Assembly (NCBI GenBank): GCA_036346395.1
Contig: CM070602.1
Span: 22,577,098-22,641,097, forward strand
Source of the DNA: Hsuehochloa calcarea
Taxonomy: Eukaryota > Streptophyta > Magnoliopsida > Poales > Poaceae
DNA length: 64,000 bases
Direction: 5' to 3'
Shown: positions 11,638 to 22,978 of the stretch, piece by piece
Position numbering within the stretch: position 1 is the stretch's first letter
Layout: every line of letters starts with the position of its first letter
Notes under the pieces: model-generated
Told to the model about the DNA's origin: nothing
Seen by the model: only the letters and a program-made list of their open reading frames with translations
Database searches by the model: none
Made by a program: the position numbers and the translations under genes

Positions 11638-12005
11638 ACACTCTTCTTCCTACTACATTGAATGATGTGCATGGTCCAATTACTCGGGCACGTGCTCGTC
11701 AACTTATTTATGAGGTAAATTCGTTTCTAGGGCTGAGTGTATTATTTAAGAACTCTATGATGCTGCCTAACGGAGATGATTTACTTGTACTTATGAATCT
11801 AGAACTACGACCAGTTCAAGAAGGTCTACGGCCAGTTCCGCAGGGTCTACAACCACTTCAAGAAGGCATACGACCAGTTTCACCAGTACTCGGCGAGCAC
11901 AGTACTCGTTGGACACAATCTACGATCAGAGATAGCATGGACTCCTCAAGACCACCCAGGACCAGTCCTACGACCAGAGATATGTGATATGAATAGTGAA
12001 TAAGG
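11638..12005 (+). pseudogene. C-terminal end of a sister E3 polyprotein
   Basis: The frame 11634-11987 reads GPITRARARQLIYEVNSFLG, a signature of the extreme C-terminus of RIRE3-like Ty3 polyproteins, which lies just before the 3' LTR. A 7-residue repeat follows (LRPVQEG, LRPVPQG, LQPLQEG, then IRPVSPV; DNA period 21 bases at 11805, 11826, 11847, 11868). As this tail precedes the LTR at 12006 while an E3 internal region follows that LTR, it belongs to a second copy placed head-to-tail with E3. Everything upstream of the tail in that copy is gone. Confidence 0.78.
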
Positions 12006-12476
12006 TGTTGCGTCACCATTTTGGTGCCTAATAGGGCCTTGTAAGCGTGACGAGGTCGAGCCCAGGTTGTATACGCATCTTTCCACGGCCGGACAACCCC
12101 ATGTCGACCTCCTCTCACCCCCTATATATATAGTAGCCGCCATAGATTAGGGTTTGGTTTTTCTTTGAGATTATTCTGCTTAGCATTCTCGCCGCACGTT
12201 CGGTTAAGGAACCCCACATTGTGAGCTTCATTTTTATTTGCAATAAAATATCAGATTGCATCTTCTACTTTCTTGCTTGTGTTCTCGATTCGCGTGCAGG
12301 AGATAGCCTTCTTGGCGAGGTCAACCGCGTTCGGCATAGTTGATAACCATCGGAGCAGTGGTGTAGTGATTGCAAGGGGTTCAATCTGTTTGGTCGGAGC
12401 CTTTGGATCATCAACGTCGAGATCTCCAAAATTGACTTATAAATACCTTTCGAAAGATTGGGCCACAGACCTATCA
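12006..12476 (+). repeat. E3 LTR, shared between two tandem copies
   Basis: The LTR ends CTATCA at 12476 with a primer-binding site 3 bases later. The start is set at TGTTGCGTCACC after the polyprotein tail and is uncertain by some tens of bases, because no clear polypurine tract precedes it. At about 470 bp it is far shorter than the chromovirus LTRs here. It carries a TATA stretch and an A-rich ATAAAATAT region near 12243. Confidence 0.72.
12123..12131 (+). promoter_or_regulatory. E3 LTR TATA box
   Basis: TATATATAT follows CACCCCC, with the transcript start expected near 12155. The position, about 120 bases into the LTR, is usual for this class. Confidence 0.6.
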
Positions 12477-12478
12477 GT

Positions 12479-12490
12479 TGGTATCAGAGC
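12479..12490 (+). other. E3 primer-binding site
   Basis: TGGTATCAGAGC occurs 3 bases after the LTR end, then AAAAG. It confirms that an internal region, not flanking DNA, follows this LTR. Confidence 0.88.
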
Positions 12491-13644
12491 AAAAGTTGCC
12501 CGTTAGGTCATCACAATTTTCCCCCTTTTAGATTAGTTGTTTTCCATAGTCCTAAAGCTCCAGAAAATTACCACACAAAAATATTTTTTGTTCATCGTGT
12601 TCTTCCGCTGTCCCATCACTCATTGTGCCTTTGCAATTTTCGTTCTTTGTTTTGTGTTGTTGAATTAGTGTCCTTTGTCTAAGTCGTGTTGCTGGTTTAG
12701 AGTCGTGTTTTGGGTCTCTAGTCAGCACCGTCGCCTGCCGGGCCACCATCCATCCTGGCCGCGCCACCACCTACTCGAACAACACCCCCGTTCGACCACC
12801 TCCTCGAGTTCGACCACCTACTTGGGTTCGACCATCTACTCATTTCTGCCCCGACAACCCTATTTATTTCTTGTTGCTCTCGGACACCCCACGCACTCAT
12901 CACATCGTGCCTGCCACCCAAAGTCCGAGAAGAATTTCCATAGCCGAATGGAGCTAGCTAAAGTTCGAGAGAGAGAGAGAGAGAGAGAGAGTATCTTTTA
13001 ATTACATGTATACCCCTGCCTTCTACAAAAAGTTTGTGACCCATATCTATCCATAGACCCAGAAGAGGGTTTTTGAAGAGTTTTGAGTCAAGGTCACATT
13101 CGCAAAAAAAGGAACCCTAGGTTGGGTTTAGACAGTAAAAAAATGGAACCCTAGGTTGGGTTTCGATAAAAAAAAGAGAAGAAGAAGAAGCAAATCAACC
13201 ACCCCCAATGAAGAAGAATCAAATCGACCACCCCCAGTTGGTCTACGACCACTCCCAGCCTTGCATCTTTTGAATCCTTTGTATCTAGTCCTTATTATCG
13301 ATCAGTGTTGTGCTAGGACTAGGGACACTTGTTAGACCAGCAACCGTGACAGGTACTTTGGACCCTTATTCAACTTTGCTAATCATGTTACGGTTTTTGC
13401 TAATCATTGCTATATATTGTGTCTTCTCAACTCCACCTACTCTTGATCAGAACATGTCTCCTCTTGCAATCATACCCACTCTCGACACGGTTTCACGAAC
13501 CAGCCACGGTTGTACCACCTGATGCATTGGTAAGAACACTTGTAAGAGTGTGGTAAGACGCTTGAGAGTGTGTGTTTCCACCTTCCATCACCTAGTAGTT
13601 GATAGGGATAATACCTTTGTGTTGTCTTTTATTTTCTGCTAACC
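12491..13644 (+). other. E3 untranslated leader with simple repeats
   Basis: 1.15 kb between primer site and gag holds no convincing protein. It contains a (GA)n run at 12968-12992, a repeated GTTCGACCACC motif at 12788-12835, a 34-bp-spaced direct repeat of GGAACCCTAGGTTGGGTTT (13111 and 13145), and two ACCACCCCCA copies at 13200-13250. Long leaders of this kind are normal in RIRE3-like elements. Confidence 0.6.
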
Positions 13645-14632
13645 ATGACAGGTGAGACGTCTGATAAAAAAGAGTGTGTTGTAAAGGGAGAGCTCATGAT
13701 GCTCTTGGATGAACAACACACTACCATTAATGAGGATAGCGACAGGAAGCTTCAAGCTATCACGATCATATTGCAGCGCTCAATCAACGATAGTATTGCT
13801 GCGCTCGCTACACGCCTTGAAAGAATGGTGAACCGGCCACCAAATATTGGACATGAGTATGATCACGATGCGGCCCAAGATCTTGAGGAGGGAGATGATA
13901 ATGAGAGAAGCCGTGATACTGGCACTGTGTTTGCTGACCAAGATGCACGTCAACAACACCGCCCAGATCACAACCGATACGGTATGGTAGGTAATAATCT
14001 TCAACACCACATTGCTCGTGTCAATGATGACCCATTTGCTAAAGTTAAATTTACCATACCATTTTTTACGGGTGTTTATGATGCTGAAATTTATCTAGAT
14101 TGGGAGATGACAGTTGAACAAATATTTAATACCCATCTAGTTCCTGAAGTGCATAGAGTCGGACAAGCTACTAGTGAATTTACAGATTTTGCTATCATTT
14201 GGTGGAATCAAGTGGTTAATTCTGTCTTAACACCTGATACATGGGATAGATTGAAGGTAGCTATGCGTGCTAGATTTGTTCCTCTTGCTTTTAAACGTGT
14301 TATGCGTAGGAAATTACAGCGCTTAGACCAAGGTAATAAATATGTCGAGGAATATTATCAAGAACTGCAAATAGGCATGCTGCGTTGTAATGTTGTTGAG
14401 GATGAGGAGGATAACATGGCTCGTTTTTATGGTGGTTTAAGGCGTGAGATTCAGTACATAGTTGATTACAAAGACTATAATGATATTAATAGGTTGTTCC
14501 AGTATGCTTGTTTGGCAGAAAAGGAATTGTAGGGTAGACAACAAAGGACTAGGAGAAACTTTGGCAGTAGGTCTACATCGATATCAACGCCGGGACAAGC
14601 CAAGACAGCCCCACCTCATGCTTATCGGTCTG
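13645..14632 (+). pseudogene. E3 gag (capsid), interrupted by E4
   Basis: Uninterrupted 295-residue frame from ATG 13645 to the stop at 14530. The N-terminus is helical and charged; the capsid domain (PFFTGVYDAEIYLDWEMTVEQIF, then FAIIWWNQVV, RARFVP, YVEEYYQEL) spans about residues 130-290 and is well preserved. A stop cuts the frame after LAEKEL, although sequence to 14627 still resembles the Arg/Ser-rich linker. The zinc knuckle is 11.4 kb away at 26181-26222, because chromovirus E4 is inserted between. This is the cleanest retroelement coding segment in the window. Confidence 0.9.
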
Positions 14633-17600
14633 TGTCGAACCCGGGAACGAAGGATCCCGAATTCTCTGTGTTCATACACTAGTCCAGGATTTCCAGTGTA
14701 CACAGTCACAAAAATGTTATCACAAACATATCCAGCGTGTATATTAATAATCATAGAGTTTATTACAACTGGGGCCTGAGGCCAAATAAAACATTAAGCG
14801 GAAGCAAAATAATAATGGTAAGCCACACGATCGCCACGGGCAATAAATGCGGAGATCGCGACCTAATCGTCCTGCTCCTCACCTTACGGATAGCAGTCCT
14901 CTCTGAATAATAATATTGACAAGAGTGAGCACTACAAGCTGTGCTCATAAATTACACCAATCTGAAATTTAGAATGCATGCATAAGTTATTCAAAGGAAG
15001 GTTGTAGGGTTTATTTGCATAAATCGACCTTTTGGTTTAAATAGTTATACTAAGTTTCAAGGCACATTTTCATTACATAACTAAAATCAGATTTAAAATT
15101 GATCATTTTATAGTGGATAACCTCCATATGAAACATGGTGATGGATACCCTCCTATCACAGGGCTACCTTAAATTTACCACAAGGATTAACCATCCTCAA
15201 ATCATGTCCAAAGTTATTTTAAAACCAAAAACAAATCTAACTTAGAGTGGCTTTGCTCGGCATGTCCATGGCCAGTGGACACGGCTATTGAATAGATTTA
15301 CACTCTGCGGAGGTTGTACAACTTTACCCACAAGAGATAATTTGCAGTTATGTCGGCCAATACACACTTCCTTAGGTGTGTGACTAGGCAATTATCACAA
15401 GGCGTTTCAATGCTTTACCTCAATACCAATATGCAGCTAAGGTTTCATTTCCATTAGGCTAACCACTGCTGAAACCCCTCTTGCGCCAAGTGGGAATAAA
15501 GTCTAGCAAACACCCACACAACAAAAATGGCATAAACAATCTTGAGGTATTACAAATTATTAAGCACAGTTACGCCCATACTGAACATGTGGTAGTCTGG
15601 TGGAGCTTTTGCAAGATGCGGCTCAAAGGCGGTCCTTAATCTACTTGGGCAACTTTCAATAAAAACCACAGGTCTCGATCCTAACAGACAGGCCGTGCAT
15701 AAACTTGCACCCACCAGCGGTCCATGTTTGCCCAAGTACAAACCATTTTCTTTTATTTTAAATTTTCAAAGACATTTGCAAAAGTCCACCATGACAAGGC
15801 AATGTCATAGTCTTTTATCAATTTAAGAAATTTTGGCTAAATTCTCCCAAAGTCAAATATTTCATGGTTTAAGCATTTGCTATGCATATAATTATTTTTA
15901 AATTCATTTGACTAAGGTTACAAGGAATTGATAATACAACAATCAAATTTGGCTATACAAAGGAATTGGAATAATTAATTATTTAAAGCAGAATTTAAAA
16001 TAATTAAATACAATTATGCATGCAATAATAATTTAAAGCAGAATTTAATAATTTTAAATATTGGGGCAAAATGGTCAATGGTGTAACTTGCCTTGCTCAA
16101 ATTCACAGTATTCTACTTCTTCAATAGGGTCAAGCTCTCAGAATTCGTCAAAATCTATCTGTGAAAATATTACAAATTCAAGCGAATTCAAATGAACACA
16201 AATAAATTCAAATGAAAATTCAAATTAACTCCAAATTAAATAATTTTGGTTTAGTTAGCTAGATCTTGATTTTATACAAATTTAGAAATTTGAATCACCT
16301 AAATCGGAGTTTGTATGAAGAAATCGAGCTCTGGAAGTTTAAATCTAAATTTAAATCAAAAATCAAATTTCAAATTTCCCGAATTAAATTTCTAAAGGAA
16401 ATTCTATTTATTGCGCCGGTGGCGTCGTAATCTTGTGCCTGAGGCCGACATGTGGCCCCAGCAGTCATGGGTGAGTCCAGTGTTTTCAAGTCCACGGTGG
16501 ACTCGGCTCACAAACCTGATGTGAAGGAAGCGGTTGTCTTTGGCCTTGTATTCTGTTGGCATCCACGTGGGCGCCACGCCGCGTGAGGGGTGAGTGGCGC
16601 GATGTGGCGATGTAGCTAACCACGTCGGCGCCGGAGAGGAGGCGCTTCGGAACCGATGGCGCGGCGAGCAGCGGCGTGGCGAGCTCGGTGAGTCGCAAAG
16701 CGTTCGAGGATACAGAGTCGAGTCGCTACTGGCGGCGAGTGTGGCGGAAGTTGGTCGGCGGCGGCGAAGCGGCGGTGCGGTTCGGTTGTTGGCGGCGAAG
16801 GTGCTCGGGGATCTCGAGCGAGGGCGGCGCGCGGGATCGCCGGAGTATCTTGAAGGCGATGGTGCGATCGCGGTGGCGGAGAATGCTTCTTGTCGCGGAA
16901 TCGAAGAAGATGGAGCTTGGCCGCTAACGGGAAACTTCAAATGCCGGCGATTGAGGCGAGCAAAGCTTGGAGTAGGTGGAATGGAGTGTGGGAGAGAATC
17001 TTGCGGCCGGGCGGCTTTTATAGGCGAGGGAGGTCGGGAGGTGGAGATCGTGTCGGCGGTAATGGCGGAGGCGAGGCGCGAGGCGTTCTGGGGGTTTAGA
17101 AGGGGTAATGTCGGGGTGAGCGGCGTTAGCGGCGATGCTAATCTTGCGTAAATCACGGGGTTAAGCGGAGGAATCACGGAGGAGCGAAGCTCGCGTCGCG
17201 GCATCAATGGCGGCGAGAAGCGTCTTGCGCGAGAAGAAAGGCGGGAAGAAGCCGGTCTGTGGGCCCACGATCGTGAGGCGAGGAGTGGGAGAGAGCGCGC
17301 GGCGGATTAGCGTTGGCCGTCCGATTTTGATCGGACGGTCGCGTTAATCAGCGAGGAGGCGTGGGCGAGAAGTGCCGATCTTTGAGCTTGACCCGATCTT
17401 TATGTGACAGATTTTAAAATTCTTTTCAATTGATTTAATTCGAGAAATTCAAATAGGCTTTAGAAAATAGTAAATGAAGTCCAAAATTTTGAGAAAATTC
17501 ACAAAAATTCTATGAGTCATTACGGACTTAAATAAAATAATTCCAATTTTAGTTGGTAATAGATTTTGCACATAAATTCTTTTAGCCTTAATATACTTTA

Positions 17601-17685
17601 TTGAAAAGCTTTTAAAAATTCGGAAAATCCACAAAAATTAATAAAGTCTCATTTTTAAATGAAATTGAAATTTTGGTACATTACA
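14633..17685 (-). repeat. E4 3' LTR (minus-strand chromovirus)
   Basis: It is closely similar to 22979-26033, with many 1-3 base differences. It is oriented on the minus strand: reading that strand it starts TGTAATGTACC right after the polypurine tract and ends at GTTCGACA. Flanks GTCTG (14628-14632) and ATCTG (26036-26040) may be the 5-bp target duplication with one change. The GC block 16400-17380 gives long open frames (for example 267 codons at 16404-17207, minus) that are low-complexity and not credible genes. Confidence 0.92.
17015..17023 (-). promoter_or_regulatory. E4 3' LTR TATA box
   Basis: On the minus strand CTATAAAAG lies in GC-rich context. The identical box occurs in the other LTR at 25359-25367. 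Confidence 0.65.
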
Positions 17686-17688
17686 AAC

Positions 17689-17700
17689 CTACCCCCTTAA
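17689..17700 (-). other. E4 polypurine tract
   Basis: On the minus strand TTAAGGGGGTAGG precedes the 3' LTR by 3 bases. This fixes the element's orientation as minus. Confidence 0.85.
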
Positions 17701-19384
17701 AGGGAATCTCGACCAGAGATTGATGAGTCGACAAAAGGTAGGGTACTCGGCTCTCAAAACTTCTTCTCGCTCCCGGTAGCTTCTTCTTACGAATGATTGC
17801 TCCTTGAACCTTACAAGAGCGAATGACTTTGCTTACGGTGGCGCGTTACGCCACATCGAGAATCTTGATTGGTTGTTCCACATAGGTGAGATCTTCACGA
17901 AGATCGATACTCTCAGCAGTGTTTCTTCTGTTGGTACTCTGAGACATTTCTTTAAGCTGGGATACATGGAAGACATTGTGAGCAGTGACGAGAGATCTTG
18001 GTAGTTCAAGCGATAAGCAACTTCACCTCTTTTGCCAAAATCTTATAGGTCAGACAAATGCAGGTGCGAGTTTTCCTTTAGTAAAATCTCTTCACTCCTC
18101 GGAGTGGAGTTACCACGAGATAGACAAAATCTCCCATCTCGAAGGATAGTTCTCTCAAGCGATTATCGGCATAACTCTTTTGTCGGGTTTGGGCTACTTT
18201 CAAGCGTTCTCTTATTGCTTTTACCTTACTTTGACTTCTTTTATCAATTCAGTCAGAAGAATTGGTGTTCTCCTACTTGATCCCAAAGGAGAGGGTTCTA
18301 CACTTTCTACCATACAATGCTTGAATGGCGACATCTGCGGTGGCTTGAAAGGCATTGTTGTAGGAAAATTCGCATAGGGCAAATTCTTATCGACTTCTTC
18401 CATAATCTATAGCACAAGCTCGAAGCATGTCTTCTAGGACTGATTTACGTTCGGTCGGCCATCTGTTTGGGGATGATATCTTTGTCTTTGAAGTTGAGTC
18501 TGGTTCCCAAAGCTTCATGTAGACTCTGCCAAAATTTTGAAGTGAACTGCGAACCTCTATCAGACACAATTTTCTTGGGTATACCATGTAGACAGACGAT
18601 CCTGGCCATGTACAATTCTGCTAACTTATTGCTACGTAAGTGGTCTTGGTGGAATAAAATGAGCCACTTTTGTTAATCGATCAATTATTACCCAAATGGA
18701 ATCACAACCTGATTGGGTCCTAGGAAGTCCGGTGATGAAATCCATACCAATCTCCTCCCATTTCCACTCGGGAATTGGTAATGGTTGTAACAATCCGGCG
18801 AGTCTCGATGTTACGCCTTAACACGCGACATACATCTGGCGTGCAACAAACTCAGCGATCTCTCGCTTCATACTAACCCACCAATACTTTTCCTTGGATC
18901 TGGTACATCTTTGTACTCCGGGATGAATAGAGTAAGGTGATTCATGAGCTTCTTCGAGAATCGGTTATGCGGTTTCATAATGTTTAGGTACAGATCGGTT
19001 GCCAAACCATCTTGCCTGCTCGTCTTGAGAAAATCACAGGGCTTTGCCTCTTCTCATATTCTTCATGATTTCTTTGATGTCTTCGTCTTCTATTTGTTTT
19101 TCTCGATCGACTTTGCATGGTTGGTTGGACTTCCACCGTGTTGATCTGACCTTGGTGACAATTTCAGTTCGGATGCTTTAGTTCTTCATACAACTCGGTT
19201 GATTTTCTTGAACTAACACCGTGTTGCGATATGCCTTCCTACTCGAGCATCTGCTACCACGTTAGCTTTACGGGTGATAGTGAATTCCAAGGTCATAATC
19301 TTTTATCGGCTCAACCATCTTCTTTGCACGAGATTAAGATCATTGGGTGAAGATATATTTCAAACTCTTATGATCGTGAAAATT
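17700..19384 (-). pseudogene. E4 integrase and chromodomain, broken
   Basis: Read on the minus strand. The core first-Asp strand (WVIIDRLTKVAHF) lies near 18655-18695 and the second-Asp strand (VSDRGSQFTSKFWQSLHEA) at about 18511-18566. The chromodomain tail is legible near 17735-17800 as an EEATWERE-like segment beside the polypurine tract. The zinc-binding region should lie near 18850-18950 but is damaged. Stops and frameshifts occur throughout. Order and motifs match E1, so E4 is a close relative in opposite orientation. Confidence 0.82.
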
Positions 19385-19740
19385 TCACGGTTTACCAATG
19401 AGGTAATGCTGCTTGATTTTCAAAGCATGCACAATTCTTGCTAACTCCAAATCATGAGTTGGATAATTTCCTTCATGTGGTCTTAAGCGGCGAGATGCAT
19501 AAGCCACAACTTTTCCTTCTGCATCGGTACACATCCTAGCCCACGGCGTCGTCCTGAAAACTTCAAAATCCTTACGTATATCTGGTAAAACTAGCACTGG
19601 TGCAGAGACTAGTCTTTTCTTCAGTTCTTGAAAACTATGTTCACAAGCACTTGTCCATTCAAATTTCTTTTCCTTCTTCAAAAGTTGAGTCATGGGTTTG
19701 GCGATCTTGGAGAAACTTTCAATGAATCTGCGGTAGTACC
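19385..19740 (-). pseudogene. E4 RNase H domain
   Basis: The minus-strand frame 19385-19693 reads MTQLLKKEKKFEWTSACEHSFQELKKRL, then VLPDIRKDFEVF, and ends YPTHDLELARIVHALKIKQHYLIGKP. The first catalytic-Asp strand expected as YCDAS reads FRTTPW, so a small lesion removes that residue. The rest aligns with E1 3995-4328. Confidence 0.85.
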
Positions 19741-20430
19741 CAGCTAATCAGAAAACTTCTCATACGTGACGGACTTGGGTTGCTTCAATCCATTCTGACT
19801 TCAACCTTTGAGGGTCTCTGCAACTCCTCCTGTGACACAATGTGTCCAAGAAATGCCACTTGGTGAGCCAAAATTCACTTTTCTTTGAGTTTGGCATAAA
19901 GTTGGTGTTCTCGAAGTTTGCCCAAAATAATTACGAGATGTTTTCATGCTCTTCCATATCTCTTGAATAGATGAGAATATCATCTATGAATACCACCACA
20001 AACTTATCCAAGAATTCCATGAACACTTTGTTCATCATATTCATGAAATAAGCGAGGGCATTTGTTAGTCAAATGACATCACTTTGTGAACTCGTCTGAT
20101 CCATATCACGGTGGTGAAGGTGTCTTGAATATCTTAGGTCGATTTTTAGCGATGGTAGCGACCTCAAATCAATCTTGGAGAAAACACTGGCTCCTTTAAG
20201 TTGATCAAGCAGATCATCTATCCTAGGTAGCGGGTACTTGTTTTTGATTGTTACCTCGTTGAGTGATCTATAGTCCACACATTCTCATACTATTGTCTTT
20301 CTTTTTGACAAATAGTCTTGGAGCTCCCAAGGTGATGAACTTCGGTTGAATGTAACCTTTACTCTGTAGTTCTTGATCGCTTCTTCAACTCTGCTAGATC
20401 GTTTGCGGCATTACAGTAGGGTCGCTTGAA
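19741..20430 (-). pseudogene. E4 reverse transcriptase, broken
   Basis: On the minus strand 20069-20278 reads MDYRSLNEVTIKNKYPLPRIDDLLDQLKGASVFSKIDLRS, close to E1 3416-3530. The catalytic DD box corresponds to 19975-20005, where the DNA is still recognisable as FVVVFIDDILIYS in another frame. The fingers before 20278 and the segment between are shifted or deleted. Confidence 0.83.
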
Positions 20431-20559
20431 ATTGGAGCGATCCACAGGACTAAGTCAATTAAGAACATTATGTCGGTCGGTGGCATACCGAGTAAGTCCT
20501 CGGAAAAACATCTGGATATTCTTGTACCACGGGTATATCTTCGATTTCACTTCCTTTAA

Positions 20560-20890
20560 AGCTGGTCAAGATAGGACTTCTTTAGTAGAAGTCTTGGGTT
20601 GGAACTCTCTTGAAATCCCTTGTTCATTGGTGAGGTTGATAGATCTACTAGCACAATCTATTACCTTACGATTTTTGGCAAGCCAGTCCATTCCAAAATT
20701 ACGTCCAATCCTTGCGAGCAGGACTATTAAATTGGCGAGAAAATTACTCGGAGATTTCAAAGGTAAGATTTGGACAGAATAAACTAGCCCTCATTTACGA
20801 GCAGGGAATGGATTAACATGGGCTTAACTAAGGGGAGGTATATAACCCATACTTTTCCACAAACTTATTTGAAACAAAAGAATCGAAGCT
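20560..20890 (-). pseudogene. E4 protease remnant
   Basis: Minus-strand frame 20566-20760 carries FGMDWLAKNRKVIDCASRSINL, the terminal strand of the plant Ty3 protease. The active-site segment upstream (20870-20960) is not readable as D[ST]GA. Confidence 0.7.
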
Positions 20891-22060
20891 CGGAATCAAA
20901 TAAAGCGATCTTTGATCTTGAGTTGACAAGGCGTACCAAGAACAACATCAGTCTTGCATGGGCTTCCTCTGCGGTGGCGTGATTCACCGTCCCTTCATGA
21001 ATGACCAGTGGTCTTGAGGACCATGGGAGGCCCAAACTCGGGAGTTGGCTTGCGGGGGTGACGATCTGCGCTTCTTGGGACACTTATTGGCATAATGACC
21101 CAACTTCGTTGCGGTGAAAGCATGTGATTCTGCTTGTGGAAATAAGCAGCCTGCTGGCTGTCCTCGGATGAACTACTACGAATCCGGAAGTATTTGGGCG
21201 CGAGCTGGGCTGGAACTCTTGGTGTAGTAGTCGGAATCTCCCATGTTGAGGTGGTGAGGCCGAGAAAGCGAGGCTTGGCGATCCTCTGAGTTAAATTTAC
21301 AGCTGCCATCCTCCGCTTGCGATTCTCCATTTCGATGTTTGCCTTCTGGCGTATGGCCTTATTACCAAGCTGCTGAAAGTCGGTAAAATCACGAGAAATC
21401 AAGCGAGCAGAGAGTTCGTCGTTCAACCCTTCGAAACCGCTCTTGCTGTCTTCGTCTCGGCTACATCCTCGGGGCATAGCGAGCAAGTTGGTTAAACTTA
21501 TGCGAGATACTCGCCAACCGAGCGGTTTCCTTGGCGGGCGGCGAAACTCCTTCTTTTCAAGGTAATCATGCGGATGGAATGTGAGATCGTGGAAAGCTTG
21601 CATGAACTCATCCCAAGTGATTTCTTGGGTATTAGCATGGGACATCTTTGAAATTATCCACCATTACGATGCGGGACCAACCAATTGATGAGAGGCAAAC
21701 AAAACTCTCTCACGATCGTACCTTGAGCAATATCCGGTTTCTTTCCAATGGCCTGAGCCAATCATCTGCGTCCATGGGTTACGTGCTACTAGAAAATGTT
21801 GGCGGACGCATCCTCATGAACTCGACAAAGTTACTCTTGCGGGAGGTGGAGGAGCATGATAAGTGCGGCGCTTGGGTATTACGATTCTTTGTGAAGGGTG
21901 GGCTAGCAACTCAATCGAGATGAGTCGATTGGCCATCATTTAGCGCCCGATCGAGGGCTTGATTGGAGGAGGTGGTGGTGTTGAACTGAATTTTCTTGAT
22001 ATTCGGCATTCTCATTTCCTTGCCCTCTAGCACGACATTTCCGGTGCGGGTGGTCACCAT
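20891..22060 (-). pseudogene. E4 gag, broken
   Basis: On the minus strand gag begins at the ATG at 22060 (MVTTRTGN). The capsid part is legible in 20995-21645: ITWDEFMQAFHD, then FTDFQQLGNKAIRQKANIEMENRKRRMAA. The zinc-knuckle region near 21060-21130 still shows CHYCKEPGHF-like DNA in a shifted frame but lacks a clean CCHC. Frameshifts occur near 21650 and in the nucleocapsid. Confidence 0.78.
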
Positions 22061-22961
22061 CGATGAACTTTCACAGTTAGACAAGAGAGATAGGAATTAT
22101 AAGAGTATAGATTTAAAATAGCCCAAATTCAACAAACACAAGACAAGAACATTTCAGCAAAATAATTTATTTTATTTTATTAATTCATTATGGCTACTAC
22201 AAAGGTTTGGTAGCTCATAATTACAAACTAAAGGAAAAATTTAAGGTCAAATCTATGGTGTTATGGGGTATAATCGGCTCACTAGAACTAGCCTCGCCTT
22301 CCTTGTAAGAGGCAGTTCTTTTACGCACTCTTCAACTTTTCTTACGCATCTTGTAACTTCACTTGCGGAAGAGCGGCTCATCTAGTGTATTCCGTAGGCA
22401 TAGTCCATAGCTCGGCGGATCCACGATGAGTGAGATCGGGGCGATCTTCATCTCTAGTTGAGCGGAAAGCCTTGTCATCTTGGGTTGGAATATGCATTGG
22501 GTAATAGTGGAACCCGATGCCGTTGAGGCGATGATCGTAGATGTAGCGAAGTCTGCGGGTTGCTTCCTAGTTGCATCTGGATGCCTTGGCGAAGGTGTCT
22601 CGTCGCATTGGGGCATCGAAGGCGTGGAAGTCCGTGTTCGGCGATAGATTGGAGTAAGGATCACCTCTACTCTCCATCGTTCTGATTTCCCACTTTATAC
22701 TTGTATCCTTGATCGTCGGTCTTTCTTCAAAGTCTAAGTCTTGCATCATCTTCCGAGAATGGCGGCCCAATGACCGACAAAGACTCCATGGGAAATGGCG
22801 GTGGAACTTGACCATCTACAATTTTGAGCAGGAGATGAGTTAGTAAATAATTTTCAAGAGAAAAGTTGAGGAATGACTCAAGAAGACCAAGGTATTTTAA
22901 ATTTTCAAAATAAGTCCTTAAGGGTTTGATTTCCTTCTAGGTCACGACCTACGATCGATAT
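22061..22961 (-). other. E4 leader with damaged small open frames
   Basis: Between the primer site and gag on the minus strand, frames of 101 codons (22359-22664) and 82 codons (22567-22815) overlap in different phases. Their position matches the 139-codon leader frame of E1, but I see no convincing residue match. They may be a decayed counterpart. Confidence 0.4.
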
Positions 22962-22973
22962 GGCTCGATACCA
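22962..22973 (-). other. E4 primer-binding site
   Basis: On the minus strand TGGTATCGAGCC follows the 5' LTR end by about 5 bases. It shares the variant site of E1. Confidence 0.82.
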
Positions 22974-22978
22974 CTTTT

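Noticed and set aside
12479..12490. tRNA-like sequence as a tRNA gene
   Set aside because: Only the 12-base complement of a tRNA end is present; it is a retroelement primer-binding site.
16404..17207. 267-codon open frame on the minus strand
   Set aside because: It lies wholly in the GC-rich promoter block of the E4 LTR, is broken in the paired LTR, and its Pro/Arg/Ser/Ala composition reflects base composition.
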